A DNA stretch of 64,000 nucleotides from Confluentibacter sediminis (GTDB taxonomy: Bacteria > Bacteroidota > Bacteroidia > Flavobacteriales > Flavobacteriaceae), in NCBI RefSeq assembly GCF_003258355.1, contig NZ_QKPO01000011.1, forward strand, positions 124,001 through 188,000, written 5' to 3'. Made by a program: the position numbers and the translations under genes. The stretch's first letter is position 1, and every line of letters begins with the position of its first letter. Under the pieces are notes generated by a model. It did no database searches and was not told where the DNA came from. It was given only the letters and a program-made list of their open reading frames with translations. Positions 1 to 8,826 of the stretch are shown piece by piece.

Positions 1-1
1 T

Positions 2-322
2 TCAAAATTGTTTTTAATGCCTAGTACAGTAGAGATTTATGGTATGGTTTATATAGAATGTATGTCATTCGGATTGCCTGTGATTTCATTATATAATGCT
101 GGTGCAAATAGTATTTTAAGAAGTGGTCGGGATTCATATGTTATGGAACAGTTAGATTTGTCTAAATGGATTGAAAAAATTGATTTCTTGATTTCAAACA
201 AAGTCGAATATGAAAAAATGAGATTTAACCTAAAGAGTAGGGTATATGAATTTAATTGGAACACTTTGGCTCCAAAATATTTTGAAGTATATGGTTCTGT
301 TATTAAGGAACGAATTCACTAG
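2..322 (+). CDS. Glycosyltransferase family 4, C-terminal part (cut by window edge)
   Basis: The frame is open to the left edge of the window, so only the last 107 or so residues of a longer protein are visible. What remains is the C-terminal Rossmann lobe of a GT-B retaining glycosyltransferase: a run reading EIYGMVYIECMSFGLPVI contains the EX7E-type donor-binding signature, followed by a short tail helix (WIEKIDFLISN) typical of the family. It would transfer a nucleotide-activated sugar to the growing lipid-linked repeat unit at the inner face of the membrane. The stop lies 5 bases before the flippase start, so it belongs to the same operon. Sugar specificity cannot be read. A TTG at position 8 is inside the domain and is not a credible start. 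Confidence 0.85.
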   Translation, partial: SKLFLMPSTVEIYGMVYIECMSFGLPVISLYNAGANSILRSGRDSYVMEQLDLSKWIEKIDFLISNKVEYEKMRFNLKSRVYEFNWNTLAPKYFEVYGSVIKERIH

Positions 323-327
323 GGGTT

Positions 328-1533
328 TTGTTACGAGCATTAAAATTAAATATATCTAAATTCTTAGTCCCATTTTTTGAAATGGGGGCTAAAGCTATTT
401 CTTTCATAGTAATTGTCTTATTAACTCGAATTATTTCTGTTGAAGATTATGGTATATATAGTTTTTCTATAGCAATTGCAAGTTGGTTTACAATTTTTGC
501 AGACTTAGGAGTTAGTTGGTTTACTTTTAACAATGCAATAAAAAAAGATTCTTCATTACTAGATTTATCCATAAACTCCAGATTATTTCAATCCCTTGTA
601 GTCCTTTTTATTGTACCATTGTTTTTTGTGGGGACCTCCAATTCATTTTGGATTACTTTTCTGGTAACGTTTTTTTTTCTTAATACAGGTTTTGTAAAAT
701 TTATACAAATTATTTTTAGAGGACTAGAACAAAGTAAAAATGATATAATTTTAGCAAGTTCTGAACCTATTGCCAGATTAATATTAATGCTTGTTTTATA
801 TATTTTTGATATTGAAATATCATTGTTGGGGATATGTATTGGTTTTAGTTTAATAGGCCTAGTGCTTACCATCATATTCTTTGTTATTAATCTAAGGAAA
901 TTAAATTTCAAATTATTTATTCCTCCTTTTAATGATTATGTGCCTTTATTAGGTAAAACTAAGTATTACTTTCTCTACCAAGTTTTTCAAGTTGGTATTG
1001 GAAGAATGGATATTTTCTTTTTAGAAAAATATCTGGATTTTAAGCAAGTAGCATATTTTTCCTCAGCATATAACTTTTATAGTGCAGCAACGTTATTTCT
1101 CATGGCTTTTATTACGGTTAATCTCAAACCTCTATTTTATAGAGTCAAACTAAAGCACTTTCTGATATTTTTAGCCCTTAACCTAATTATGATCGCAATT
1201 TATGTCATGTATTTAAAAGATTTATATACTGTTATTTATCCTATTGATTACAAACCAGGCGCGATGATCTTGGCAATTCTTTGTTTGGCTCTACCGTTCT
1301 ATGCTGCTTATCAGCTAAAGTTATTACACAATAACTACAATAATAAAACATTACAAACAGTGGTAGCCTTTGGAGCGGTTTTTTGTTTAAAAGCACTTAC
1401 ATATTTTGTCTTGACAGCCAAAAGTCTTTATTTTGCAGCAGTAATTTTTAGCACTTTTGAGATTATTACTTTTTTATTAATATTTGGAATACATAAATTA
1501 AGAACACATAATGAAGGTACTGCAGATAAATAA
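328..1533 (+). CDS. Polysaccharide flippase (Wzx-type, MOP superfamily)
   Basis: This 401-residue protein is almost entirely hydrophobic, with about 12 predicted membrane segments. The N-terminal pattern KFLVPFFEMGAKAISFIVIV followed by LLTRIISVEDYGIYSF is typical of the polysaccharide-biosynthesis branch of the MOP exporters. It is expected to flip undecaprenyl-linked oligosaccharide units across the inner membrane. The best start is a TTG at 328, because the conserved amphipathic N-terminus begins there and no upstream ATG is in frame. The gene ends inside the following glycosyltransferase (23-base overlap), indicating translational coupling. It is one of two flippases in the window; the other, near 33.7 kb, is outside the sugar cluster. 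Confidence 0.88.
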   Translation: MLRALKLNISKFLVPFFEMGAKAISFIVIVLLTRIISVEDYGIYSFSIAIASWFTIFADLGVSWFTFNNAIKKDSSLLDLSINSRLFQSLVVLFIVPLFFVGTSNSFWITFLVTFFFLNTGFVKFIQIIFRGLEQSKNDIILASSEPIARLILMLVLYIFDIEISLLGICIGFSLIGLVLTIIFFVINLRKLNFKLFIPPFNDYVPLLGKTKYYFLYQVFQVGIGRMDIFFLEKYLDFKQVAYFSSAYNFYSAATLFLMAFITVNLKPLFYRVKLKHFLIFLALNLIMIAIYVMYLKDLYTVIYPIDYKPGAMILAILCLALPFYAAYQLKLLHNNYNNKTLQTVVAFGAVFCLKALTYFVLTAKSLYFAAVIFSTFEIITFLLIFGIHKLRTHNEGTADK

Positions 1534-2695
1534 GTATATGAAAATTGTAGGAGGGGCCGAAACGTATATGTTTAATTTGGCAACTGTTCTAATTAAAAAA
1601 GGTATTGAGGTTGAATTTTGGGGGATGGAGGACGATAACAATAAGGTTCCCGACACTTATAACTGTTTTGCTAGAGGAATAGATTTTAAGACAACAACAG
1701 ATCTAAAATCCAAATTAAGAGAATCAATAAACGTTTTATATTCTAAACAAAACAAGAAAAGATTGGCTGTCATTCTAGATGGGTTTAAACCAGATATTGT
1801 TCACATACACAATTTTAATTTTCAATTAACTCCATCAATTTTATCTGAAATTAAAAAAAGAGATATTAAAATAGTCTATACAATACATGATTCGCAATTA
1901 GCATGCCCAAACCATAGATTATATATTCCTCATAAAAATGAAGTATGTATTAAATGTTTACATGGAAAGTATTATAAAGCTCCGATTAATAAATGTTTCG
2001 ATCAATCTTTCTCAAAAAGTGTTGTAGGAATGGCAGAATCTTATTTACATCATAATATTTTAAATTCGTACAAAAAATATTTTGATGCTATTATAAGCCC
2101 TAGTATTTTCTTTAAAAAAATTATACAACCAAAATTATACAAGGAAATTGTAAGGTTGCCTTATTGTGTTCCTAAACAAGATTTTAAAACTATTGCCCTA
2201 CGCAAGGAATATGTTCTTTACTTTGGGAGAGTATCGAAAGAAAAAGGACTTGAAAAAATAGTGGATTTATTTGATAAAATGAATTATAAATTAAAAGTTG
2301 TTGGAAAAGGAGACATGGTTATTAAACCTTCCAATAATATTGAGGTTTTGGGCCCAAAATATGGTTCAGAATTGATAGAGTTAGTTGCCAACGCCAAATT
2401 TACTATTCATCCATCTATTTGGTATGATAATTTTCCAATGTCTGTTTTAGAATCTTTAATGCTGGGTACGCCGGTAATTGCATCAAATCACAGCGGTTTT
2501 CAAGAGATGGTGGATGATTTGAATGGATATTTGGTCGATTTTAAATCTGATAAGATTTATGAAGAATTAAAAAAAATCGTCTTGGAAAATAAATATTTAG
2601 ACAACCAGCAAATCGCAATCGAGGCTGAAAAGCAATATAATGAAGATGACCATTTTGCAAAAATATCAGAGATTTACAAAGACTTGATATGCTAG
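1511..2695 (+). CDS. Glycosyltransferase family 4
   Basis: This 394-residue GT-B enzyme begins with VLQINKYMKIVGGAETYMFN, the glycine-rich acceptor-side loop of GT4 enzymes. The second lobe starts near residue 235 with YVLYFGRVSKEKGLEKIV. The donor-site signature lies around residues 306-314 (IWYDNFPMSVLE, with Asp in the place where many relatives have the first Glu), followed by SLMLGTPVIAS. It should add one sugar to a lipid-linked polysaccharide precursor in the cytoplasm. A Cys-rich insert near residues 137-165 (CPNHR, CIKCLHGKYY, CFD) is found in a subset of this family. The gene overlaps both its neighbours, so it is co-translated with the flippase and the acyltransferase. Confidence 0.9.
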   Translation: MKVLQINKYMKIVGGAETYMFNLATVLIKKGIEVEFWGMEDDNNKVPDTYNCFARGIDFKTTTDLKSKLRESINVLYSKQNKKRLAVILDGFKPDIVHIHNFNFQLTPSILSEIKKRDIKIVYTIHDSQLACPNHRLYIPHKNEVCIKCLHGKYYKAPINKCFDQSFSKSVVGMAESYLHHNILNSYKKYFDAIISPSIFFKKIIQPKLYKEIVRLPYCVPKQDFKTIALRKEYVLYFGRVSKEKGLEKIVDLFDKMNYKLKVVGKGDMVIKPSNNIEVLGPKYGSELIELVANAKFTIHPSIWYDNFPMSVLESLMLGTPVIASNHSGFQEMVDDLNGYLVDFKSDKIYEELKKIVLENKYLDNQQIAIEAEKQYNEDDHFAKISEIYKDLIC

Positions 2696-3387
2696 GAAAA
2701 TTAATATCTCGTTTGAAGAAAGAGGACTATTCTATCACCTACTGTTTTAGTAAAAGGCAAACTACCAGAATATTATTTGATAAGGCAACGCAAATATTAA
2801 GAGGGTTTTTTAAGGTAAAAATTAAAACTAGTACAAAAGGTTTGGTTTTTGCGGCAAAAGGCGCCAAAGTACTTTTCTCTGGGAAAGTTTCTTGTGGAAG
2901 AAATCTGAATATGGGTAGATATAGCTTGATAAATGCATTAAGTATTAATGGTGTTAAAATAGGCGACAATTTTATGTTAGGTGATTTTGCAATTATTGAA
3001 TGTACAGGAGTTTTAAGAGCAATTGGAGACAAACTGACAATTGGTGATAATGTTGCTATCAATCATTATTGCTTTATTGGAGTACGAGGAGAGATATCTA
3101 TTGGGAATAATGTAATTTTTGGACCAAGAGTAACCGTTCTATCAGAAAATCATAATTTCAACAAACTTGATATCCCTATAAAAAATCAAGGTGAAATACG
3201 TTTTACTACTATAATTGAAGATAATGTTTGGGTAGGTGCAAATGCAATAATAATGCCTGGTGTAATAGTTGCAACAGGTACTGTTGTAGCATCAGGGGCA
3301 GTAGTTACTAAAAATACGGAGCCAAATACAGTTGTTGCTGGCGTTCCTGCAAGAGTAATTAAAAAGAGAGATGATAAAATTTATTAA
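2689..3387 (+). CDS. Hexapeptide-repeat acyltransferase (LbH, maltose/serine O-acetyltransferase-like)
   Basis: The 232-residue protein has a basic N-terminal segment of about 50 residues, followed by left-handed beta-helix hexapeptide repeats (for example IGDNFMLGDFAIIE, IGDNVAINHYCFIG, ISIGNNVIFGPRVTV, IIEDNVWVGANAIIMPG). The motif SENHNF near residue 155 supplies the expected catalytic His. The C-terminus TVVAGVPARVIKKR is the usual end of O-acetyltransferases of polysaccharide clusters. It probably O- or N-acetylates a sugar of the repeat unit. The gene overlaps the upstream glycosyltransferase by 7 bases and the downstream lipoprotein gene by 17 bases, so all three are coupled. Substrate is unknown. 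Confidence 0.88.
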   Translation: MLGKLISRLKKEDYSITYCFSKRQTTRILFDKATQILRGFFKVKIKTSTKGLVFAAKGAKVLFSGKVSCGRNLNMGRYSLINALSINGVKIGDNFMLGDFAIIECTGVLRAIGDKLTIGDNVAINHYCFIGVRGEISIGNNVIFGPRVTVLSENHNFNKLDIPIKNQGEIRFTTIIEDNVWVGANAIIMPGVIVATGTVVASGAVVTKNTEPNTVVAGVPARVIKKRDDKIY

Positions 3388-4003
3388 ATTAGCCATTGCA
3401 TTTTTTATCTTTGTTTTTTTGTCTTGTCAAAGAAAAGGTAATATAGTTTATGCTTTTGATAGCAAAATAAATGGTATGGATGCTGTCTTGAGTATCCCTA
3501 ATTCAAATAATAATTATGGAAGTGAAACGGAGTTAAATATTTATTGCGATTCAATTAATGGAAAGCGTTATTTAAACAGAGCAGCACTATATTTTAATTT
3601 AGACAAATTTCCAAAAGGAACAAAAATAGACAGTGCTTTTTTGCAACTTTATTTTAACGATAAGTCTGGCTTATATAAGGTGAAAAAACCCGAGCACTCT
3701 GGTAATACAAGGTTGATTGTTGAGAATATTGAAGAGGCATGGAAAGAAAATGAAATCAGTTGGAATCGTTATCCAAAAATTGGTACAGAAAAGTTGTATT
3801 TTGAACCTCATAAAACAAGTAATCAAGATTTTAGATTAAATATAACAGAATTAGTTGTTTTGGATGACAAGACATTAAAACACGGATATGGTTTCTTAAT
3901 TAGACTGGAAAAGGAAGAGTTAGGAAATTATGTTCATTTATGTAGCCGTGAAAATATAAAGATAAACAGCTCCCCAAAATTAAAGATATATGCAAAAAGA
4001 TAA
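3371..4003 (+). CDS. DNRLRE-domain lipoprotein
   Basis: This 210-residue protein has a lipoprotein signal (hydrophobic run ending FVFLSC, Cys19). The rest resembles the DNRLRE (disaggregatase-related) fold: DAVLSIPNSNNNYGSETELNI near the start, then LNRAALYFNLDKFPKGTKIDSAFLQLYFND, and later WKENEISWNRYPKIG. That beta-sandwich domain is usually attached to extracellular carbohydrate-active or adhesin-like proteins. Here it is alone on a lipid anchor, wedged between an acyltransferase and a methyltransferase gene and overlapping both (17 and 14 bases). The position suggests a surface or periplasmic role linked to the polysaccharide, such as binding or organising it. That role is inference; no catalytic motif was seen. 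Confidence 0.78.
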   Translation: MIKFIKLAIAFFIFVFLSCQRKGNIVYAFDSKINGMDAVLSIPNSNNNYGSETELNIYCDSINGKRYLNRAALYFNLDKFPKGTKIDSAFLQLYFNDKSGLYKVKKPEHSGNTRLIVENIEEAWKENEISWNRYPKIGTEKLYFEPHKTSNQDFRLNITELVVLDDKTLKHGYGFLIRLEKEELGNYVHLCSRENIKINSSPKLKIYAKR

Positions 4004-4778
4004 AATAAAGCGAGATATTTTCGATTTGTTTAATAAAGTTTTTGGTCATTCATTCACTAGAAAAGGACATCATTTATACAAAAGTATTTTTGATACAGAC
4101 TCAAGATTTGAAAAAGAACTTATTTCTAAAACGTTAATGTATTTAAATAGCGGGGCAACGGTTTTAGATATAGGTGCAAATATTGGTCGATGGGCAATTT
4201 CTATTTCAAAAAAAACGGGGCCTCAAGGAACTATACATGCATTTGAACCAAATAAAGAGACATTTGACTTCTTAACAAACAGGACTAAATCTTTTAAAAA
4301 CGTGATAGCTCATAATGTTGCACTGTCAAGTGGAGAAAGAGAAGAGGTGGAATTTTTAATTCAAAAAGGAATTAGTTGCCCTCCAAATGCGGCAATTGCA
4401 GAAACTGCTTCTCAAATTAGGAATAAGGAAGATTTTACTATAATTAAGGTTAAGTCTAAATCAATTGACGGCTTTTTGGAAGCCAATAATATCAAAACCT
4501 TAGATTTTATCAAAATAGATGTTGAAGGACATGAGCTAGAAGTTATGAGAGGTTTTAAGAAAGGTTTAAAAAGATTCAAACCTATCTTAGGTATTGAGAT
4601 ATTAAGAGATAAGTGGAAAAATAATAACCCTAGCAATTCAGATGTAGCTCAATTAATTTTAAAAGAGGGATATATAATGGGGCAATTTAATGAGCTCACT
4701 ATTTTTTATGAATTTGATGAAGCTAAGTTTCAACAAGATTTTCAGAATTTTATTTTCATTCCAAAACCTAATAAATAA
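3990..4778 (+). CDS. FkbM-family SAM-dependent methyltransferase
   Basis: This 262-residue protein has the class I methyltransferase core: motif I is VLDIGANIGRWAIS (Asp60 begins DIGANIG), motif II is HAFEPNKETF, and the C-terminal half has DFIKIDVEGHELEVMRGF, the hallmark of the FkbM family. Family members methylate hydroxyl groups of sugars and related compounds, so this enzyme probably O-methylates the polysaccharide unit. It closes the first plus-strand block of the cluster and overlaps the DNRLRE gene by 14 bases. Only 27 bases separate its end from the converging wzy-like gene. A second, decayed FkbM gene lies at about 6.1-6.7 kb. Confidence 0.88.
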   Translation: MQKDKIKRDIFDLFNKVFGHSFTRKGHHLYKSIFDTDSRFEKELISKTLMYLNSGATVLDIGANIGRWAISISKKTGPQGTIHAFEPNKETFDFLTNRTKSFKNVIAHNVALSSGEREEVEFLIQKGISCPPNAAIAETASQIRNKEDFTIIKVKSKSIDGFLEANNIKTLDFIKIDVEGHELEVMRGFKKGLKRFKPILGIEILRDKWKNNNPSNSDVAQLILKEGYIMGQFNELTIFYEFDEAKFQQDFQNFIFIPKPNK

Positions 4779-4805
4779 TGGGCCATCATAAGATCTTAAC
4801 TAAGA

Positions 4806-6008
4806 TTATGAGCTAATAGACTTATTATTTTTGCGACCAAATGGAAAAAATATATTTATCAAATACATAAATGGTAAAGTGTTTAATGGGTACACAAAAG
4901 TAATAGAAACCACCAACAAGACATAGAATGTAAAAAAATAGCTTAAATATCGTTTATTTGGTATTCTAAGTATAATGAAGTAGTACAGGAGTAGCCCGAA
5001 AATTCCAAATTCAACCAATGCCATAAAGAAAAAATTCTCTGTCCCTGCTTTACTATTATTCCCTGAAACTAACAGGGTTTTGTAGTGCTCAGGAAAGTAA
5101 ATTTTATCATAGACTTCAGATTCGTATAATACCGATTCAGAAGTTCCAAAACTTCCAAGACCTGTTCCTAAGACGACTGTTTTAGGTTCAAGAAGTAATT
5201 CAACGCCAGACCGTAAAGAAAGACTTCGAATCGAATGATAATCTTTAATGTTGACATAGGTCGATATTCCGAATAAGGTAAAAAATATAAAAGGATACAA
5301 GCATGTATAGATATGTTTCAGAGGAAACTTATAATGACCCAGAACTATTTTTTTTGTTATTATAAATCTATAGATAAAGTAAACTGCCATTAATAGCATT
5401 ACAAACCTTGTTCCTGTAAGGATAAGAGAAACTACAAAAACTAAATAAGGCCATTTTCGTTTATCTTCAATTACTTCCCTACCTATAACAATTCCAAAAA
5501 ATGCTAACAATCCTAAGGAAATTGGATGGTAGGTAACACTCGAAGCTCGGTAATAACCATATCTTTGTGAATAGCTAAAGTAGTGTATATAACCTCTATC
5601 CACATATTGTATTATATAAAACTCTAATAGCGAAAAAAGGCAAATAAGAATAAAAAGGGTATAAAGTTTTTTCTTATGCTCGAAAAGCATATACTTATTA
5701 GACAAGTAGCTCACAAAGACAAAAGTTAGAAGTGGTTTTGCATAAAAAAAACTTTTTGAAAGAAAAGCATTTAAGCTATAAAAGTTAAATAAAAATGAAA
5801 TAAAAATAAATATGATAAATGCAATTACTAGGTAAGAGTAAGTGCGTGAATATTTATTTGTAATGATTATATCTAGGACGGAAATACCTGTAATTATTAA
5901 GAACAAAATATCATCAAAATAAAGATAGGGAGACCAATATTTTGCAATGAGTTGCGTGGAGGCGACAAAGCAAAGGATAAACAATAAAATTGAACTAAAT
6001 ACTTTCAT
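4806..6008 (-). CDS. O-antigen polymerase/ligase-like membrane protein (Wzy candidate 1)
   Basis: This 400-residue protein has about 10-11 predicted membrane segments and a large periplasmic loop near residues 255-330 (SLSLRSGVELLLEPKTVVLG, GLGSFG, then AGTENFFFMALVEFGIFGLLLYY). That layout is shared by Wzy polymerases and WaaL ligases. It would polymerise or ligate lipid-linked repeat units in the periplasm. The loop contains Arg (SLRSGVEL) and Glu residues in the positions expected for the family, but individual catalytic residues cannot be assigned. The gene is on the opposite strand to the first block and shares the strand with the FkbM remnant and the RmlD/GT genes. A second candidate lies at 8827-9993, so which is the polymerase is unclear. 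Confidence 0.78.
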   Translation of the reverse strand: MKVFSSILLFILCFVASTQLIAKYWSPYLYFDDILFLIITGISVLDIIITNKYSRTYSYLVIAFIIFIFISFLFNFYSLNAFLSKSFFYAKPLLTFVFVSYLSNKYMLFEHKKKLYTLFILICLFSLLEFYIIQYVDRGYIHYFSYSQRYGYYRASSVTYHPISLGLLAFFGIVIGREVIEDKRKWPYLVFVVSLILTGTRFVMLLMAVYFIYRFIITKKIVLGHYKFPLKHIYTCLYPFIFFTLFGISTYVNIKDYHSIRSLSLRSGVELLLEPKTVVLGTGLGSFGTSESVLYESEVYDKIYFPEHYKTLLVSGNNSKAGTENFFFMALVEFGIFGLLLYYFIILRIPNKRYLSYFFTFYVLLVVSITFVYPLNTLPFMYLINIFFPFGRKNNKSISS

Positions 6009-6064
6009 AATGTTACTTTTTGTACAATTGTTCGCCCCTTAATTTCTTTAATTATATCATGAAA

Positions 6065-6721
6065 TTAAATGCTTTTTAATAAAGGAAACTCCGATACTGC
6101 AAAAACCTCATATCCATTCTCCTTAAGCATTGAAACAGCTTTCTGAGAGCTTCCTTTTTTATCACTAAAGAATCTATCATGAAACTCTATCAATGACTGA
6201 TCTATTTTTGCATTGCTTTTAGGATACTTTCGATTACGCCGTATTCAGCTCCTTCAATATCCATTTTAACAATATTTACCCTTGGGTGTCCAAGAATTTT
6301 AACAATATCATCAAATGATTTTATATGAACCTTAATGCTCTTTTGAGCTGCAACGTTGTTATGTTTTTTGATACTTCCGGAAACATGTGTTTCATTTTCT
6401 GGAAGATAGAACAATGTATTCTCAATAATTACACCAATTCCATAATCGCTAAATGAAAAATTACTAGGTAAAACTTGATTTCTAATCCAGCTTTATTGAC
6501 TTGGTTGTTGGTTCAAAGCCAAATACTTAGCAATTAAATTTTTCAATTAAAGCCTTGTCAAAAGATATGTCCTCACCGATCCCAAATGAATATACATTTG
6601 GGCAGACACACAAACCAGCGTATTCATTTCCTTACCATTCATAAGGGCAATCCACACCCACTTTTAAATGCCCAACTTGATTAGTTAATCTAATAAGTAG
6701 TTTTTTGATTTTTTTAATCAT
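6065..6721 (-). pseudogene. Decayed FkbM-family methyltransferase
   Basis: Read from an ATG at 6721, the minus strand gives an FkbM-like N-terminus (HLKVGVDCPYEW) and then a stop codon exactly where a Tyr is expected, followed by GNEYAG. The frame continues with VYSFGIGEDISFDKALIEKF, has a second stop, then VFGFEPTTKSIK. A one-base insertion (an extra C before the TGG codon, near 6489) shifts the rest: WIRNQVLP, DYGIGVIIENTLFYLPE, VNIVKMDIEGAEYGVIESIL. An A-run near 6210 shifts it again to SLIEFHDRFFSDKKGSSQK and ENGYEVFAVSEF. Two nonsense changes plus two frameshifts mean no full product can be made. Only the 70-residue piece at 6202-6414 stays open, and it lacks the SAM-binding motif. The length without the lesions (about 219 residues) suits the family. 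Confidence 0.88.
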
Positions 6722-6734
6722 AAGAACTGAAATG

Positions 6735-7856
6735 TTATGAATAATTATTTTTCTCAAACAATGAAATATAATCTTTTGAGATTTTACTCCAACTATAATT
6801 TTCTAAAACATATTTGTATCCTTTTAACGCCATTTTGTCAATTATTGTTGGGTTGTCTATATAATATTGCCACTTTTTTACGAGATCATTATAATCATTT
6901 TTTTCAAAAACAGAACCACTACCCCCCAAGGTAGTCAAATTTTCTTCTATTCCATTAACCAAAGTACAGGTTTTAGCTCCCATTGCAGCCAATAAAGAAG
7001 GAGAGGTGCCTTCAAGTTCACTTGCTGAAACATACATTAAGGCATTCGATAAAATTGCTTCATATTCGTCTCCAAAACGATAACCTAATAATTTTATTTT
7101 GGGGTGTGCATTATATGTGGAAAAAATATAATCTCTATATTCATTATTTTCAACATCGTCTCCAATAATCACTAAAGGGTAATGTGTGTTAAGTTCTAAA
7201 TAACTCTTAATTAGATTTAAGACTCCCTTTTCTTTAACAAATCTGCCTACAAAAAGAAAATACTCTTTAGATTTTAATTCAAACTTATTAAAAACTTCTT
7301 CAGAAGTCATTTTTGATTTTTCAATAATTTTTGCTCCATAGGCAATCAAAGAAGTTTCTTTGTTAAATTTGTAAGAATAAAAATCCTGAACAACTTTATT
7401 ATCAACAATTAATTCATTTGAAAATTTTACTGCTACTTTAGCACCAAATTTATACATGCTTTTTGCTATAAAACCCCATTTTTTTCTTTTCCATTCTAAA
7501 CCATCTACAGAGATAAAAGTTTTTTTCCCAAAGAGCTTTAGAATAGGTATAAAAATGCCGTTACCACAATTATATAGGTGTATAATTTTGATGTTTTTCT
7601 CGATAAAACACAAATGTAATACCGATAAGAACGTATGAGATAATGTTTCAAGGGATTTTATTGGAAGAGAAGGTAGGTATTTTAAGTAAACCCCTTCTGT
7701 TGTTTTAGGAATTTTGCTTTCGTAAATATGACTTCTACAATATACAACAACTTCATGTTTATTTTTCACCCATTGTTTAGTAGTATGCTCTGCACAAGTT
7801 TCAAAACCACTGTAACTAGCAGGTAGTCCTCTTATGCCAATTACCGCTATTTTCAA
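6735..7856 (-). CDS. DUF1972-type glycosyltransferase (GT4, rhamnosyltransferase-like)
   Basis: The 373-residue protein opens with KIAVIGIRGLPASYSGFETCAEH, the signature of the DUF1972 N-terminal domain found in WsaF/WcaL-like transferases. The C-terminal GT4 lobe starts near residue 190 (EYFLFVGRFVKEKGVLNLIKSY) and has VSASELEGTSPSLLAAMGAKTC as donor site. Such enzymes often transfer rhamnose or a related deoxysugar. Its start overlaps the stop of the upstream RmlD-like reductase by 4 bases (ATGA), so the pair is coupled and the reductase may make the sugar donor that this enzyme uses. The real specificity is unknown. Confidence 0.88.
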   Translation of the reverse strand: MKIAVIGIRGLPASYSGFETCAEHTTKQWVKNKHEVVVYCRSHIYESKIPKTTEGVYLKYLPSLPIKSLETLSHTFLSVLHLCFIEKNIKIIHLYNCGNGIFIPILKLFGKKTFISVDGLEWKRKKWGFIAKSMYKFGAKVAVKFSNELIVDNKVVQDFYSYKFNKETSLIAYGAKIIEKSKMTSEEVFNKFELKSKEYFLFVGRFVKEKGVLNLIKSYLELNTHYPLVIIGDDVENNEYRDYIFSTYNAHPKIKLLGYRFGDEYEAILSNALMYVSASELEGTSPSLLAAMGAKTCTLVNGIEENLTTLGGSGSVFEKNDYNDLVKKWQYYIDNPTIIDKMALKGYKYVLENYSWSKISKDYISLFEKNNYS

Positions 7857-8773
7857 TTATTAAAATCTTTAATATATACCTTAGCATAATCTTCTAAAGC
7901 CTCCTTCCAATCAGGCATTACATTAAGACCCCTACTATTCAGTTTTAGGTTCGTAAGTTTTTCAGAGTATGGTCTAGGAGCAAAGTATTCAGTTTTAAAA
8001 TAATCCGAATTTACTTTAGTCACTTTAATGGTTTCTGTTAAACCTAAAAGGGCAATAAATTCTTTTGCAACGTCATACCTACTGCAATCTCCATTACAAA
8101 CTTGATTATATACACCATACATTCCAGATTGTACTACATGCATGATGCCTTTAGCAAAACTCTTAGTGTAAGTTGGGGTCCCAAGTTTGTCATCAACTAC
8201 AAAAAGTTCTTTTTTACCACTTTTAATTTGTTTATATATTTTGTTAATGAATTTTTTATCTTTTGTAGGACCAGCACCCATCATCCATCCGGCTCTAAAA
8301 ACATAAAACTTATTTACGTGAAATTGAGTGAATAATTCTCCATGGTATTTAGCTTTTGCGTAAATACTTAAGGGATTTGGCTGGTCAAAATCATTATAAA
8401 CATCCTGTAAACCGTCAACTATTCCAGCTGTACTTATATATACTAAAGGAATATCAAGTTCATTAGCAATTAGGCCTATATTTTCAGGTCCTAGAGCATT
8501 TGTAAGCCAAGTTTCTTCTTGATTTTTTTCACAATATTCTAGGTCAGTAAGTGCCGCTAAGTTAATAATAAGATCAGCTTCAAATTCTAAGATAGATTCT
8601 TTTATTTCAGTGTAATTTCGGACATCGGCATATTCCAGCCAATGCTCCGTAAGATTTATGTCTGTTGCTTTTACAATACATTTTTCTTTAAATGCTTCAT
8701 ATACAGCTTCTCCAAGCATGCCTCCACAGCCAGCAATGTAAACTTTCGTGTTTTCAGATAATTTAAAACTCAT
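7853..8773 (-). CDS. RmlD-like NAD(P)-dependent sugar-nucleotide reductase
   Basis: This 306-residue short-chain dehydrogenase has an N-terminal Rossmann motif VYIAGCGGMLGEAVYEAF (GxxGxxG near residues 14-20), ADLIINLAALTDLEYCE for the nucleotide pocket, and an extended active-site YxxxK at SIYAKAKYHGE. The order and spacing match dTDP-4-dehydrorhamnose reductase (RmlD) and relatives that reduce 4-keto sugar nucleotides. No rmlA, rmlB or rmlC is adjacent, so the dTDP-rhamnose assignment is only likely. The nucleotidyltransferase at 35.7 kb is not a clear RmlA. It is the first gene of a two-gene minus-strand unit with the DUF1972 transferase. The upstream region is shared with the divergent wzy-like gene at 8827. 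Confidence 0.8.
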   Translation of the reverse strand: MSFKLSENTKVYIAGCGGMLGEAVYEAFKEKCIVKATDINLTEHWLEYADVRNYTEIKESILEFEADLIINLAALTDLEYCEKNQEETWLTNALGPENIGLIANELDIPLVYISTAGIVDGLQDVYNDFDQPNPLSIYAKAKYHGELFTQFHVNKFYVFRAGWMMGAGPTKDKKFINKIYKQIKSGKKELFVVDDKLGTPTYTKSFAKGIMHVVQSGMYGVYNQVCNGDCSRYDVAKEFIALLGLTETIKVTKVNSDYFKTEYFAPRPYSEKLTNLKLNSRGLNVMPDWKEALEDYAKVYIKDFNN

Positions 8774-8826
8774 TTGGGTACAAAATTTATATATTTGAAT
8801 CGGCTAAATTAAGGTTTAGAATTTAA

